Of a stretch of 5,182 nt of DNA, positions 1-5,182 are shown in pieces (the stretch's first letter is position 1; every line of letters starts with the position of its first letter). The notes beneath the pieces are model-generated. The model was not told the DNA's origin, did no database searches, and worked only from the letters and a program-made list of their open reading frames with translations. The position numbers and the translations under genes are program-made. This stretch comes from JBJXHB01 sp046160725 (lineage in GTDB: Bacteria > Pseudomonadota > Gammaproteobacteria > Burkholderiales > Burkholderiaceae_C): NCBI GenBank assembly GCA_046160725.1, contig JBJXHB010000576.1, positions 1 to 5,182 of the forward strand. Direction: 5' to 3'.

Positions 1-183
1 CTGCAGATCGTCGGCGAGCAGCTCGCCGAGTCCTGCGACATCCGCGCCGGCGAGCGCGTCATCGACGTGGCCGCCGGCAACGGCAATGCCACCCTGGCCG
101 CCGCGCGCCGCTTCGCCCGCGTGACCTCGACCGACTATGTCGCCCATCTGCTGGACAAGGGCGCCGCACGCGCCCGCGCCGAG
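1..183 (+). repeat. Left arm of an inverted repeat formed by the two methyltransferase copies
   Basis: Position p in this arm pairs with position 714 minus p on the opposite strand (partner arm 531-713). I counted 18 mismatches in 183 aligned bases and no gaps. Thirteen mismatches are silent and five change three residues (Ser/Ala, Arg/Asp, Ala/Gly). The arm probably continues to the left of the window. Confidence 0.85.
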
Positions 184-186
184 GCG
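178..186. other. Junction joining the two truncated methyltransferase copies tail to tail
   Basis: Left of this point the bases fit copy A read forward (Arg-Ala-Glu codons). Right of it they fit copy B read in reverse (Tyr-Ala-Ser codons). The bases GCCGAGG at 178-184 are compatible with both parents, which suggests a microhomology join. No target-site duplication, insertion sequence or att-like sequence is visible here. Confidence 0.65.
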
Positions 187-530
187 TAGCGGACATTGAA
201 CATCCGGCGCACGACGCGGATGTCGTTGGCCAGCGCGCCGAACAGCGCTTTCAGATGCGCCTCCGTGCCCCACAGCGCCGGCGAAGCCACGCCGGCCGGC
301 GGTGACACATGCGCGCCGATCACCTTGAATAGCCGACCGATGAAGCCTTCGGGCGTCCAGTTGGCCAGGCCGATGCGCCCGCCCGGGCGCACCACGCGCA
401 GCAGCTCAGCGGCCGAGCGGCTGTGCTGCGGGGTGAACATCACGCCGTAAGTGGACAGCGCGACGTCGAAGTGGGCGTCGGCAAACGGCAGCGCCTCGGC
501 ATCGGCCACCTGGAAGGCCACGTTCAGGCC

Positions 531-713
531 TTCGGCCCGGGCCCGGGCGGCGCCCTTGTCCAGCAGGTGGCCGACATAGTCGGTGGAGGTCACGTCCGCA
601 AAGCGGCGCGCGGCGGCCAGCGTGGCATTGCCGTTGCCGGCGGCGACGTCGATCACGCGCTCGCCGGCGCGGATGTCGCAAGCCTCGGCCAGCTGCTCGC
701 CGACGATCTGCAA
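531..713 (-). repeat. Right arm of the methyltransferase inverted repeat
   Basis: This is the partner of 1-183 in reverse complement, at about 90% identity. It lies inside copy B and covers its residues 39-99. The spacer between the arms (about 184-530) is unique copy B sequence. Confidence 0.85.
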
Positions 714-835
714 GGTGGTGCCGACCACGGCAAAGTCGCCCGAGGCCCAGGTGGCCTGCTGGCGTTGCTTGATGGCGGCGAAGTCCGGCGTCGCCGGGGC
801 GGTGGCGGTGGCGGTGGAAGCGGTCATGGGTCTGA

Positions 836-841
836 TTCCTT
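836..841 (-). promoter_or_regulatory. Shine-Dalgarno site of methyltransferase copy B
   Basis: The minus strand reads AAGGAA with 8 nt to ATG 825-827. It is the clearest ribosome binding site in the window and fixes the start of copy B against the longer open frame. Confidence 0.75.
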
Positions 842-854
842 GGCAGTTGGGGGG

Positions 855-918
855 ATGTCGGTCCGGCCGCTTTGGGTCGGCAATGGTGTGATCGCAAAGC
901 GGCCACCAAACCCGACAT
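855..918. repeat. Extended imperfect palindrome in the methyltransferase/sigma divergent region
   Basis: The inner arms GGCCGCTTTG (865-874) and CAAAGCGGCC (895-904) are perfect 10-bp complements around a 20-nt centre. Outside them ATGTCGG (855-861) pairs with CCGACAT (912-918), leaving an internal bulge of 3 versus 7 nt. The right arm coincides with the two-block promoter-like element. The left arm resembles a shortened copy of that element facing the sigma gene. It could be a regulator-binding site or the relic of a divergent promoter pair. There is no T-tract, so it is not a typical intrinsic terminator. Confidence 0.7.
890..918 (-). promoter_or_regulatory. Putative ECF-type promoter facing methyltransferase copy B
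   Basis: On the minus strand this reads ATGTCGGGTTTGG (918-906), N6 TGGCCG, CTTTGCGAT (899-891). The same two blocks with the same N6 spacing occur at 1678-1705 before the kinase gene. If TGTCGG is the -35 and GCGATC the -10, the spacer is 16 nt, normal for ECF promoters. The start would then be near 883, giving a leader of about 56 nt that includes the AAGGAA site. Promoter function and its link to the adjacent sigma factor are inferred. Confidence 0.5.
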
Positions 919-980
919 CGCGCCCGAAGACCTGGCGCCCTGGCCACGTCGCCTGCATCGCTTCCATCGACGCGGCGGGC

Positions 981-1009
981 TTGCCCAATGCGCGTCGGCT
1001 CGCTATCGT
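981..1009 (+). promoter_or_regulatory. Weak candidate housekeeping promoter for the ECF sigma gene
   Basis: TTGCCC (981-986) and TATCGT (1004-1009) are separated by 17 nt and each matches the sigma-70 consensus in about four of six positions. Transcription would start near 1016, only about 2 nt before ATG 1018, which would give an almost leaderless message. That would agree with the lack of any Shine-Dalgarno before this ATG. In GC-rich DNA such matches arise by chance, so confidence is low. Confidence 0.22.
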
Positions 1010-1017
1010 CTCCCGCC

Positions 1018-1647
1018 ATGCCGCCCGCACCTGACACCCCAGACCCGGCCGCCGGCGCCGATCCGGGTGGCACTGGCCTGCCCGACGATCCCGCTGCCGA
1101 TGTGCTGATCGCCACCGTGGCCGCTGCCGAGCGCGGGGAGTTGAAAGCCAGCGGCGAGCTCTTTGCCGCGCTGTATCGCGAGCTGCACCGCATGGCGCGC
1201 CACCAGCTGCATGCCAATGCGTCGGGCCTGACGATGGGCGCCACCACGCTGCTGCATGAGGCCTACCTGAACCTCTCGGCGCGCAGCAACGCCTTCCCCG
1301 ACCGTGCGCGCTTCTTCGCCTATGCGGCGCGGGCCATGCGCGGCCTGATCGTGGACTATGTGCGCCAGCGCCGGGCGATCAAGCGCGGCGGCGAGTTCCA
1401 TCTCACCACGCTGGACACGGCGGCCGCCAACGAGGTTGCCGCACCGCAGAGCCTGGATGCACTGAGTGAGGCATTGGACGAACTGGCCCAGGCCGAACCG
1501 GCGCTGGCCGAACTGGTGGAGCTGAAGTTCTTCTGCGGCTTCGATTTCACCGAGATCGCGGCGATGCGTGGTGTCTCGGACCGCACCGTGCAGCGCGACT
1601 GGAACAAGGCGCGGCTGTTCCTGCGCCATGTGATGCAGGACGCATAA
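1018..1647 (+). CDS. ECF-type RNA polymerase sigma factor, kinase-associated (ECF43-like)
   Basis: The product is a 209-residue cytoplasmic sigma factor that directs RNA polymerase to a small set of promoters. A disordered Pro/Asp/Ala-rich N-terminus (1-25) precedes sigma region 2 (about 45-120), with LYRELHRMARHQL at 52-64, TTLLHEAYLNL at 76-86 and FFAYAARAMRGLIVDYVRQRRA at 99-120 as landmarks. Region 4 (about 158-205) has an HTH at FTEIAAMRGVSDRTVQRDW (177-195). The TLLHEAYL signature and the C-terminal layout match the ECF family found beside Ser/Thr kinases. Thr76-Thr77 occupy the place where most ECF factors have an acidic pair before LVQE, which suggests control by phosphorylation. ATG 988 is an in-frame alternative adding ten residues. 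I prefer 1018 because the ten residues show no family similarity, but neither start has a good Shine-Dalgarno. The kinase gene follows 83 bp downstream on the same strand. Confidence 0.88.
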   Translation: MPPAPDTPDPAAGADPGGTGLPDDPAADVLIATVAAAERGELKASGELFAALYRELHRMARHQLHANASGLTMGATTLLHEAYLNLSARSNAFPDRARFFAYAARAMRGLIVDYVRQRRAIKRGGEFHLTTLDTAAANEVAAPQSLDALSEALDELAQAEPALAELVELKFFCGFDFTEIAAMRGVSDRTVQRDWNKARLFLRHVMQDA

Positions 1648-1677
1648 CCCAGCCGGCGGGCACATCTCGGGCCTGGC

Positions 1678-1706
1678 ATGTCGGGTTTGGCTGGCACTTT
1701 GCGATT
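1678..1706 (+). promoter_or_regulatory. Putative ECF-type promoter of the kinase gene
   Basis: The blocks ATGTCGGGTTTGG (1678-1690) and CTTTGCGAT (1697-1705) are separated by six bases, CTGGCA. Taking TGTCGG (1679-1684) as -35 and GCGATT (1701-1706) as -10 gives a 16-nt spacer and a start near 1713, about 18 nt before the kinase ATG. All 22 block bases recur in the element before methyltransferase copy B, while the six bases between them do not align. That is the pattern expected of a bipartite promoter. It implies that the kinase is transcribed at least partly from its own promoter and not only from the sigma gene. Confidence 0.5.
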
Positions 1707-1730
1707 TCCCCAGGACTGCCGAACCGCGCC

Positions 1731-4436
1731 ATGCCCCGTATCGATCCCGCCCGCTGGTCCCGCCTGAGCCCGCTGCTCGATGAGCTGATGGAGCTCGATG
1801 CGCCCGCGCGCGCGAACCGGCTGGCCGAGCTGCGCGCGGGCGATGCCGCCCTGGCCGACGAACTGGCCGCGCTGCTGGCCGAGCAGGGCGAACTGCAGGA
1901 CCAGGGCTTTCTGGAAGGCGACGCGCTGGCCGCGGTGGCCGAGCCCACGCTGGAAGGCCGCCGCCTGGGCGCCTACACGCTGCGCCGGCTGCTGGGCAGC
2001 GGGGGCATGGGCAGCGTGTGGCTGGCCGAACGCAGCGATGGCCGCTTTGCCGGCGAGGTGGCGATCAAGCTGCCCAACCTGGGGCTGCTGGGCGGCGCGG
2101 GGCAGCAGCGCTTCCTGCGCGAAGGCCGGGCGCTGGCGCGGTTGGCGCACCCCAATATCGCGCGACTGCTCGATGCCGGCGTATCCGACGACGGCCAGCC
2201 CTACCTGGTGATCGAGCGCATCGACGGCGCGCCGATCGACCGCTGGTGCGACGAGCGCGCGCTGGACATCGCCGGCCGGCTGCGCCTGGTGCTGCAGGTG
2301 TGCGACGCGGTCAGCCATGCGCATGCCAACCTGGTGCTGCACCGCGACCTGAAGCCGGCCAACATCCTGGTCGATGCCCATGGCGTGCCCAAGCTGCTGG
2401 ACTTCGGCATTGCCCGGCTGATGGACGACGGCGAAGCCAACGGCGCCGAGGCCGTGGGCACCACCCAGCGCGCCTTCACGCCCGAATACGCCGCGCCCGA
2501 GCAGGTGCAGGGCGCGCCGGTGTCCACCGCCACCGATGTCTATGCCCTGGGCGTGCTGCTGTTCAACCTGCTGGGCGGCGGGCATCCCACCATCAAGCCG
2601 GCACAGACGCCGCTGCAGCGCCTGCGCTCGATCGGCGAGACCGAGGCGCAGCGCCTGTCCACCGCACCAGCCTGCACCAGCGACACCGCCGCCGCCGCGC
2701 GCCGTGCCGCCACGCCGCGTCGGCTGCATGCCAGCCTGCGCGGCGACCTGGACACCATCGTCGCCAAGGCCTTGAAGAAGGAGCCCGCCGAGCGCTATGC
2801 CAGCGTGGCGGCATTGGCCGAAGACATCCGCCGCCATCTGGACCATCTGCCGGTGCTGGCGCGGCCGGACAGCCTGCGCTACCGCGGCGGGCGCTTCGTG
2901 CGCCGCCACCGCCTGGCCGTAGGCGCCGCCTCGGCCACGCTGCTGGCGCTGCTGGCCGGCATCACCGGCACCGCCTGGCAGGCCTGGGAGGCGCAGCAGC
3001 AACGCGACCGCGCACAGGCCGCGGCCGAGCGGGCCCAGGCCCGCGCCAGCATGTACAGCCTGATGCTCAACTCGATCGGCTCGGCCGGCCGGCCGCTGAC
3101 GCAGCGCGAGATGCTCCAGCGCACCACCGAGCTGATCCGCAAGCAGTACGACGCCAAGCCCGAGATCGCGATCGGCCTGTTGCTGCCGATCGCCGGCCAG
3201 TACCTGACCCTGGGCGACACCCAGGCCGAACTGGAGGTCATGGAGTTGGCGGCCCAGTACGCCGAGCGCAGCGGCAACCCGGCGCAAGTGGCCCAGGTGG
3301 CCTGCGACACGGTCGAGACCGATATCGCGGCCGCCCAGCTGGAGCGGGCCCAGCAGCGACTGGACAAGGCGACGGCGGCGCTGGCCGCCGTGGCACGGCC
3401 GGACCGCGTGCTGCATTCGGCCTGCGCCGGCGCCCGCGCCGACCTCGCGCGCGCCCAGGGCCGCATCGCCGATGCCATCGCCATCGTGGCCGAATGGATC
3501 GCGCAGGCCGAGGCCAACGACGACACGCGCGGGAACACCTATCCCAAGATGCTGGGTCGCCAGCGCGATTGGGAGCGGCAGCGCGGCAACCTCACGGCCG
3601 CCTTCGACCTGCTGAACAAGCAGGATCAGTGGTCCGTGCGCAATGGGCAGGAGGGCACGCTGGATCACCTGGCCCATCTGCGCGACCGCGCCGGCTACCT
3701 GGCCCTGTGGGGCGAATGGCGCGATGGCCGGCCGCTGCTGAACGACGTGCTGCATCGCTGGCGTACGGCCAACGGCGACGCAGCGCCTCCAGACTGGTTG
3801 ATCGGCAGCCAGGCCGGCTTCGAGCTGCGCCTGGATGGCCCGGAGCGCGCCCTGCGCACCCTGCAGGGCGCGATCACCCTCGCGCGCGAGCGCCAGCGCC
3901 GACATTCGCTGGCCCAGCTCGAGCTGATCCAGGCCCACATGCAGCTGCGTGCCGGGCGGGACGACGAGGCCCAGGCTGCCCTGGACCGCATCGAGCCTGC
4001 GGCCCTGGCGGGAGCCGGCAGCCAACGGCTGAGCGTGCCCCTGGTACGCGCCCAGTTGCTGCTGGCCCGAGGCCAAACCGACGCCGCCCTGCAGTCCGTT
4101 CGCGCCGGCCGCGACGCCCTGCCGCCGCCGCCGGCGCAAAGCCATCTGCGGGCCGAGTGGGCCGTGTTGGCCGCCAACGCCCAGCTCAAGAAGGGTGACG
4201 CCGCGGCCGCGCAGGCCGAGGCTCGCATCGCACTGGCCGAGTACGAGCGCATCGCGCGCGATCCGGCGCGCAGTGCCGATGTCGGCGAGTCGCTGCTGCT
4301 GCTGGCTCGCGCACAGGCCGCGGCGGGCGATGCAGCGGCAGCACGCGCCAGCGCCGCGCGCGCGGCGGCTGCATTGGCCGCAGGCTATGGCGAGCGCCAT
4401 GGCCTGACCGAACAGGCCCGGCAACTCGCGCGCTGA
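1731..4436 (+). CDS. Transmembrane Ser/Thr protein kinase (Hanks type) with TPR-like C-terminal domain
   Basis: The product has 901 residues and probably phosphorylates the neighbouring sigma factor in response to a signal sensed by its C-terminal half. A helical N-terminal segment (1-75) common in this kinase subfamily is followed by the kinase domain (about 80-372). All key residues are present: glycine loop GSGGMG (89-94), VAIK with Lys113, helix C Glu131, HRDLKPAN (204-211, Asp206), DFG (224-226), activation-loop threonines 244, 245 and 250, and APE (255-257). After a basic stretch (RRHR, 391-394) comes one hydrophobic segment (about 396-415), then a likely coiled coil (418-440). The remaining 460 residues are Ala-rich helical repeats resembling TPRs, clearest at about 725-755, 768-793, 808-840 and 851-884. 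With the basic flank inside, the TPR part would be periplasmic. ATG 1731 is kept because the conserved N-terminal helix starts at once; AGGA at 1712-1715 is a poor, distant ribosome site. It has close to the usual size for the family and no sign of damage. Confidence 0.93.
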   Translation: MPRIDPARWSRLSPLLDELMELDAPARANRLAELRAGDAALADELAALLAEQGELQDQGFLEGDALAAVAEPTLEGRRLGAYTLRRLLGSGGMGSVWLAERSDGRFAGEVAIKLPNLGLLGGAGQQRFLREGRALARLAHPNIARLLDAGVSDDGQPYLVIERIDGAPIDRWCDERALDIAGRLRLVLQVCDAVSHAHANLVLHRDLKPANILVDAHGVPKLLDFGIARLMDDGEANGAEAVGTTQRAFTPEYAAPEQVQGAPVSTATDVYALGVLLFNLLGGGHPTIKPAQTPLQRLRSIGETEAQRLSTAPACTSDTAAAARRAATPRRLHASLRGDLDTIVAKALKKEPAERYASVAALAEDIRRHLDHLPVLARPDSLRYRGGRFVRRHRLAVGAASATLLALLAGITGTAWQAWEAQQQRDRAQAAAERAQARASMYSLMLNSIGSAGRPLTQREMLQRTTELIRKQYDAKPEIAIGLLLPIAGQYLTLGDTQAELEVMELAAQYAERSGNPAQVAQVACDTVETDIAAAQLERAQQRLDKATAALAAVARPDRVLHSACAGARADLARAQGRIADAIAIVAEWIAQAEANDDTRGNTYPKMLGRQRDWERQRGNLTAAFDLLNKQDQWSVRNGQEGTLDHLAHLRDRAGYLALWGEWRDGRPLLNDVLHRWRTANGDAAPPDWLIGSQAGFELRLDGPERALRTLQGAITLARERQRRHSLAQLELIQAHMQLRAGRDDEAQAALDRIEPAALAGAGSQRLSVPLVRAQLLLARGQTDAALQSVRAGRDALPPPPAQSHLRAEWAVLAANAQLKKGDAAAAQAEARIALAEYERIARDPARSADVGESLLLLARAQAAAGDAAAARASAARAAAALAAGYGERHGLTEQARQLAR

Positions 4437-4451
4437 CGCCTGCGGCCGGCC

Positions 4452-5150
4452 TCAGTTGCAGGATCGGGCGCCGGAGCAGCCGCAGCCACGTCCGGGCGCC
4501 GAGTGCGCTTGGCGTGCAGCTTCGCCGTTTGCGGCCAGGCCGGCCTCGCCCTTTGCAGCCGCGCCGACATCACCCTCGGGTGACAGCCCGGCCTCAGCCA
4601 GCAACTGCCGGCAGCAGCGCTGCAGTTCGTCGCGCAAAAGGCGGCGGCCGCGGCTGGCCCGCTGCCGCGCCGCAGCGGGGCTGATGCCCAGATCGCGGGC
4701 GATGCGGTCCAGCGGACGGCCGTCGAACTCCGAAGCCCGCACCACATCGCGATAGGTGTCGGGCAGCCGCTCCGTCATGGGGCGCAGGCACTGCGAGATG
4801 GACTCCAGGGCGCGGCGCTCGTCAAAGGCCTGCGCATCGCCCGACTCGGCGGCAATGGACAGCAGCTCGTCGTCATCGACCACATCCGGGCGCTGCGCCC
4901 GGTGGTGATCCATGGCGGCGTTGTGCGCCACGCGGTGCAGCCAGGCGGCCAGGTTGCGTGGCGCCCCGCGGCCCTCGCCGAGCGCGGTCAGGGCCTTGAC
5001 CATCACGTCGTGCATCAGGTCCTCGGCCAGTTGCGCATCGCCGCTCAGGCGCCGCAGGTAGGCCAGCAGCGAGCGCCGCGTCTGCGCGTAGGCGGCTTCG
5101 AGGTCGGCGCCTGCAGCGGCGCCGGTTGCTGGGCTCATGGCAGCGGTCAT
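4452..5150 (-). CDS. ECF-type RNA polymerase sigma factor, SigZ-like, with cysteine-containing repeat tail
   Basis: The product has 232 residues. Sigma region 2 spans about 18-90, with the ordinary acidic motif AEDLMHDV (42-49) and WLHRVAHNAAMDHHR (70-84). Region 4 spans about 113-178, with LPDTYRDVV (129-137) and an HTH around LDRIARDLGISPAAARQRASRGRRLL (147-172). Cys121 before region 4, the Cys179-Cys180 pair after the LRDEL helix and cysteines near the C-terminus follow the layout I associate with SigZ-type ECF factors. A metal- or thiol-sensing role is possible but unproven. The tail is unusual: three tandem octapeptides (187-210), then Cys223, Cys225 and Cys231. The start is ATG 5148-5150; ATG 5136-5138 is possible. 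Neither has a clear Shine-Dalgarno, and the frame stays open to the window edge. It converges on the kinase gene with a 15-bp gap, so it is probably a separate regulatory unit. No anti-sigma gene is visible. Confidence 0.85.
   Translation of the reverse strand: MTAAMSPATGAAAGADLEAAYAQTRRSLLAYLRRLSGDAQLAEDLMHDVMVKALTALGEGRGAPRNLAAWLHRVAHNAAMDHHRAQRPDVVDDDELLSIAAESGDAQAFDERRALESISQCLRPMTERLPDTYRDVVRASEFDGRPLDRIARDLGISPAAARQRASRGRRLLRDELQRCCRQLLAEAGLSPEGDVGAAAKGEAGLAANGEAARQAHSAPGRGCGCSGARSCN
4521..4592 (-). repeat. Three tandem 24-bp units encoding octapeptide repeats in the SigZ-like tail
   Basis: On the coding strand the three units encode AGLSPEGD, VGAAAKGE and AGLAANGE (residues 187-210), following the pattern [AV]-G-x-x-x-x-G-[DE]. 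The last two units are clearly related in DNA as well (TCGCC-TTTGC-GCC blocks repeated 24 bp apart). The segment sits between the Cys179-Cys180 pair and the terminal cysteines and looks like a flexible spacer grown by duplication. Confidence 0.6.
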
Positions 5151-5182
5151 GGCGGCGCCAGCATAGCGCGCACCGCCCCTAG

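Larger units (their letters stand above)
1..189 (+). pseudogene. SAM-dependent methyltransferase, copy A, internal fragment truncated at 3' end
   Basis: The reading frame is open from the first base of the window and stops at TAG 187-189, giving 62 codons. It contains the SAM-binding motif I (VIDVAAGNGN) and the following STDY strand end, so it is the front-middle part of a class I methyltransferase whose start lies to the left. The 61 alignable codons match the methyltransferase on the opposite strand (711-713 down to 531-533) at 165 of 183 bases and 58 of 61 residues. Most differences are synonymous, so this is a diverged paralogue and not a simple fold-back copy. The frame loses homology after the RARAE residues and ends at once, because the bases from about 185 onward belong to the other copy read backwards. 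The second half of the catalytic domain is missing, so it is presumably non-functional. A chimeric assembly join is an alternative explanation. Confidence 0.75.
135..827 (-). pseudogene. Class I SAM-dependent methyltransferase, copy B, 3'-truncated with a short out-of-family tail
   Basis: This encodes 230 residues from ATG 825-827. The start is chosen because AAGGAA (836-841) lies 8 nt upstream and because the frame further upstream (to 1247) runs antisense to the sigma gene. The Rossmann methyltransferase core is clear: motif I VIDVAAGNGN (58-67), the acidic end of strand 2 at Asp83, DAEALPFADAHFDVALS (109-125) and LRVVRPGGRIGLANW (143-157). This is the UbiE/Methyltransf_11-like superfamily, and the substrate cannot be told. 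As I recall the family, proteins usually run to about 260-280 residues. Here family sequence stops near residue 216 (FNVRYAS), and the last 14 or so residues are antisense translation of copy A. The SAM pocket is complete but the C-terminal substrate region is lost, so activity is doubtful. A promoter-like element (890-918) shared with the kinase gene points at it. Confidence 0.8.

Noticed and set aside
1..6. Window begins exactly at a PstI site (CTGCAG), suggesting a cloning boundary
   Set aside because: CTGCAG is common in such GC-rich coding DNA and here encodes the expected Leu-Gln of the methyltransferase. There is no matching site at the right end and no vector sequence.
988..1017. ATG 988 as the sigma factor start
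   Set aside because: It is in frame, but the extra ten residues (MRVGSLSSPA) show no family similarity and no ribosome site precedes it. It is kept only as an alternative.
828..1247. N-terminal extension of methyltransferase copy B by 140 residues
   Set aside because: It would run antisense to the sigma gene and through the palindrome, its translation has no methyltransferase similarity, and a strong Shine-Dalgarno marks ATG 825-827.
1691..1704. TGGCAC followed by TTGC resembling a sigma-54 -24/-12 promoter
   Set aside because: Only one base separates the two blocks, whereas sigma-54 promoters need about five. The TGGCAC lies mostly in the N6 segment that is not conserved in the second element.
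891..1705. The two inverted elements as ends of an invertible segment or small mobile element carrying the sigma gene
   Set aside because: The repeats are interrupted by a non-conserved six-base core, no recombinase or transposase is present, and no flanking duplications are seen. A bipartite promoter explains the pattern better.
1356..4424. A minus-strand open frame of 1022 codons antisense to the kinase and the sigma gene
   Set aside because: Long antisense frames are expected opposite GC-rich coding DNA. Its translation is low-complexity (Gln, Gly, Ala, Leu, Arg) with no recognisable domain, while the plus-strand kinase has every catalytic motif.
4437..4462. Bidirectional terminator between the kinase and the SigZ-like gene
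   Set aside because: There is a GGCCGGCC palindrome (4444-4451) and weak CCTGC/GCAGG pairing, but no convincing stem with a T-tract on either strand.

Overview
The window is very GC-rich, with G or C at nearly every third codon position, and reads as chromosomal DNA of a high-GC proteobacterium. The combination of an ECF43-like sigma factor and a membrane Ser/Thr kinase with a repeat-rich C-terminus fits Burkholderiales (Roseateles/Rubrivivax type) or Xanthomonadales best. That assignment is inference from gene style, since no rRNA or marker gene is present.

Layout. (1) Positions 1-189 (+) hold a broken end of a class I SAM-dependent methyltransferase gene that enters from the left. (2) Positions 135-827 (-) hold a second, about 90% identical methyltransferase paralogue, intact at its start but cut off near residue 216, where it runs head-on into the first copy. 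Both genes are therefore 3'-truncated at one shared junction near 178-186. (3) Positions 828-1017 are a divergent regulatory region with a strong Shine-Dalgarno, a long imperfect palindrome and one copy of a two-block promoter-like element. (4) Positions 1018-1647 (+) encode an ECF-type sigma factor of the kinase-associated kind. (5) Positions 1648-1730 carry the second copy of the two-block element. (6) Positions 1731-4436 (+) encode a 901-residue transmembrane Ser/Thr protein kinase with a TPR-like C-terminal half. (7) Positions 4452-5150 (-) encode a second, unrelated ECF sigma factor, SigZ-like, with a cysteine-bearing tail, convergent with the kinase after a 15-bp gap.

How it may work. 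The sigma factor and kinase look like a sigma-phosphorylation pair comparable to EcfP/PknT of Vibrio parahaemolyticus and EcfK/PknS of Xanthomonas citri. At the region 2.2 position where most ECF sigma factors carry an acidic pair, this one has Thr-Thr. No anti-sigma gene is visible in the window. The same element, ATGTCGGGTTTGG-N6-CTTTGCGAT, lies before the kinase and before the methyltransferase, each time pointing toward the gene. The simplest model is that kinase-activated sigma drives both promoters, giving positive feedback on the kinase and co-expression of the methyltransferase. The sigma gene has no such element in its own direction, so it is probably expressed separately. The unit's possible novelty lies in this methyltransferase-sigma-kinase promoter wiring and in the broken inverted methyltransferase pair.
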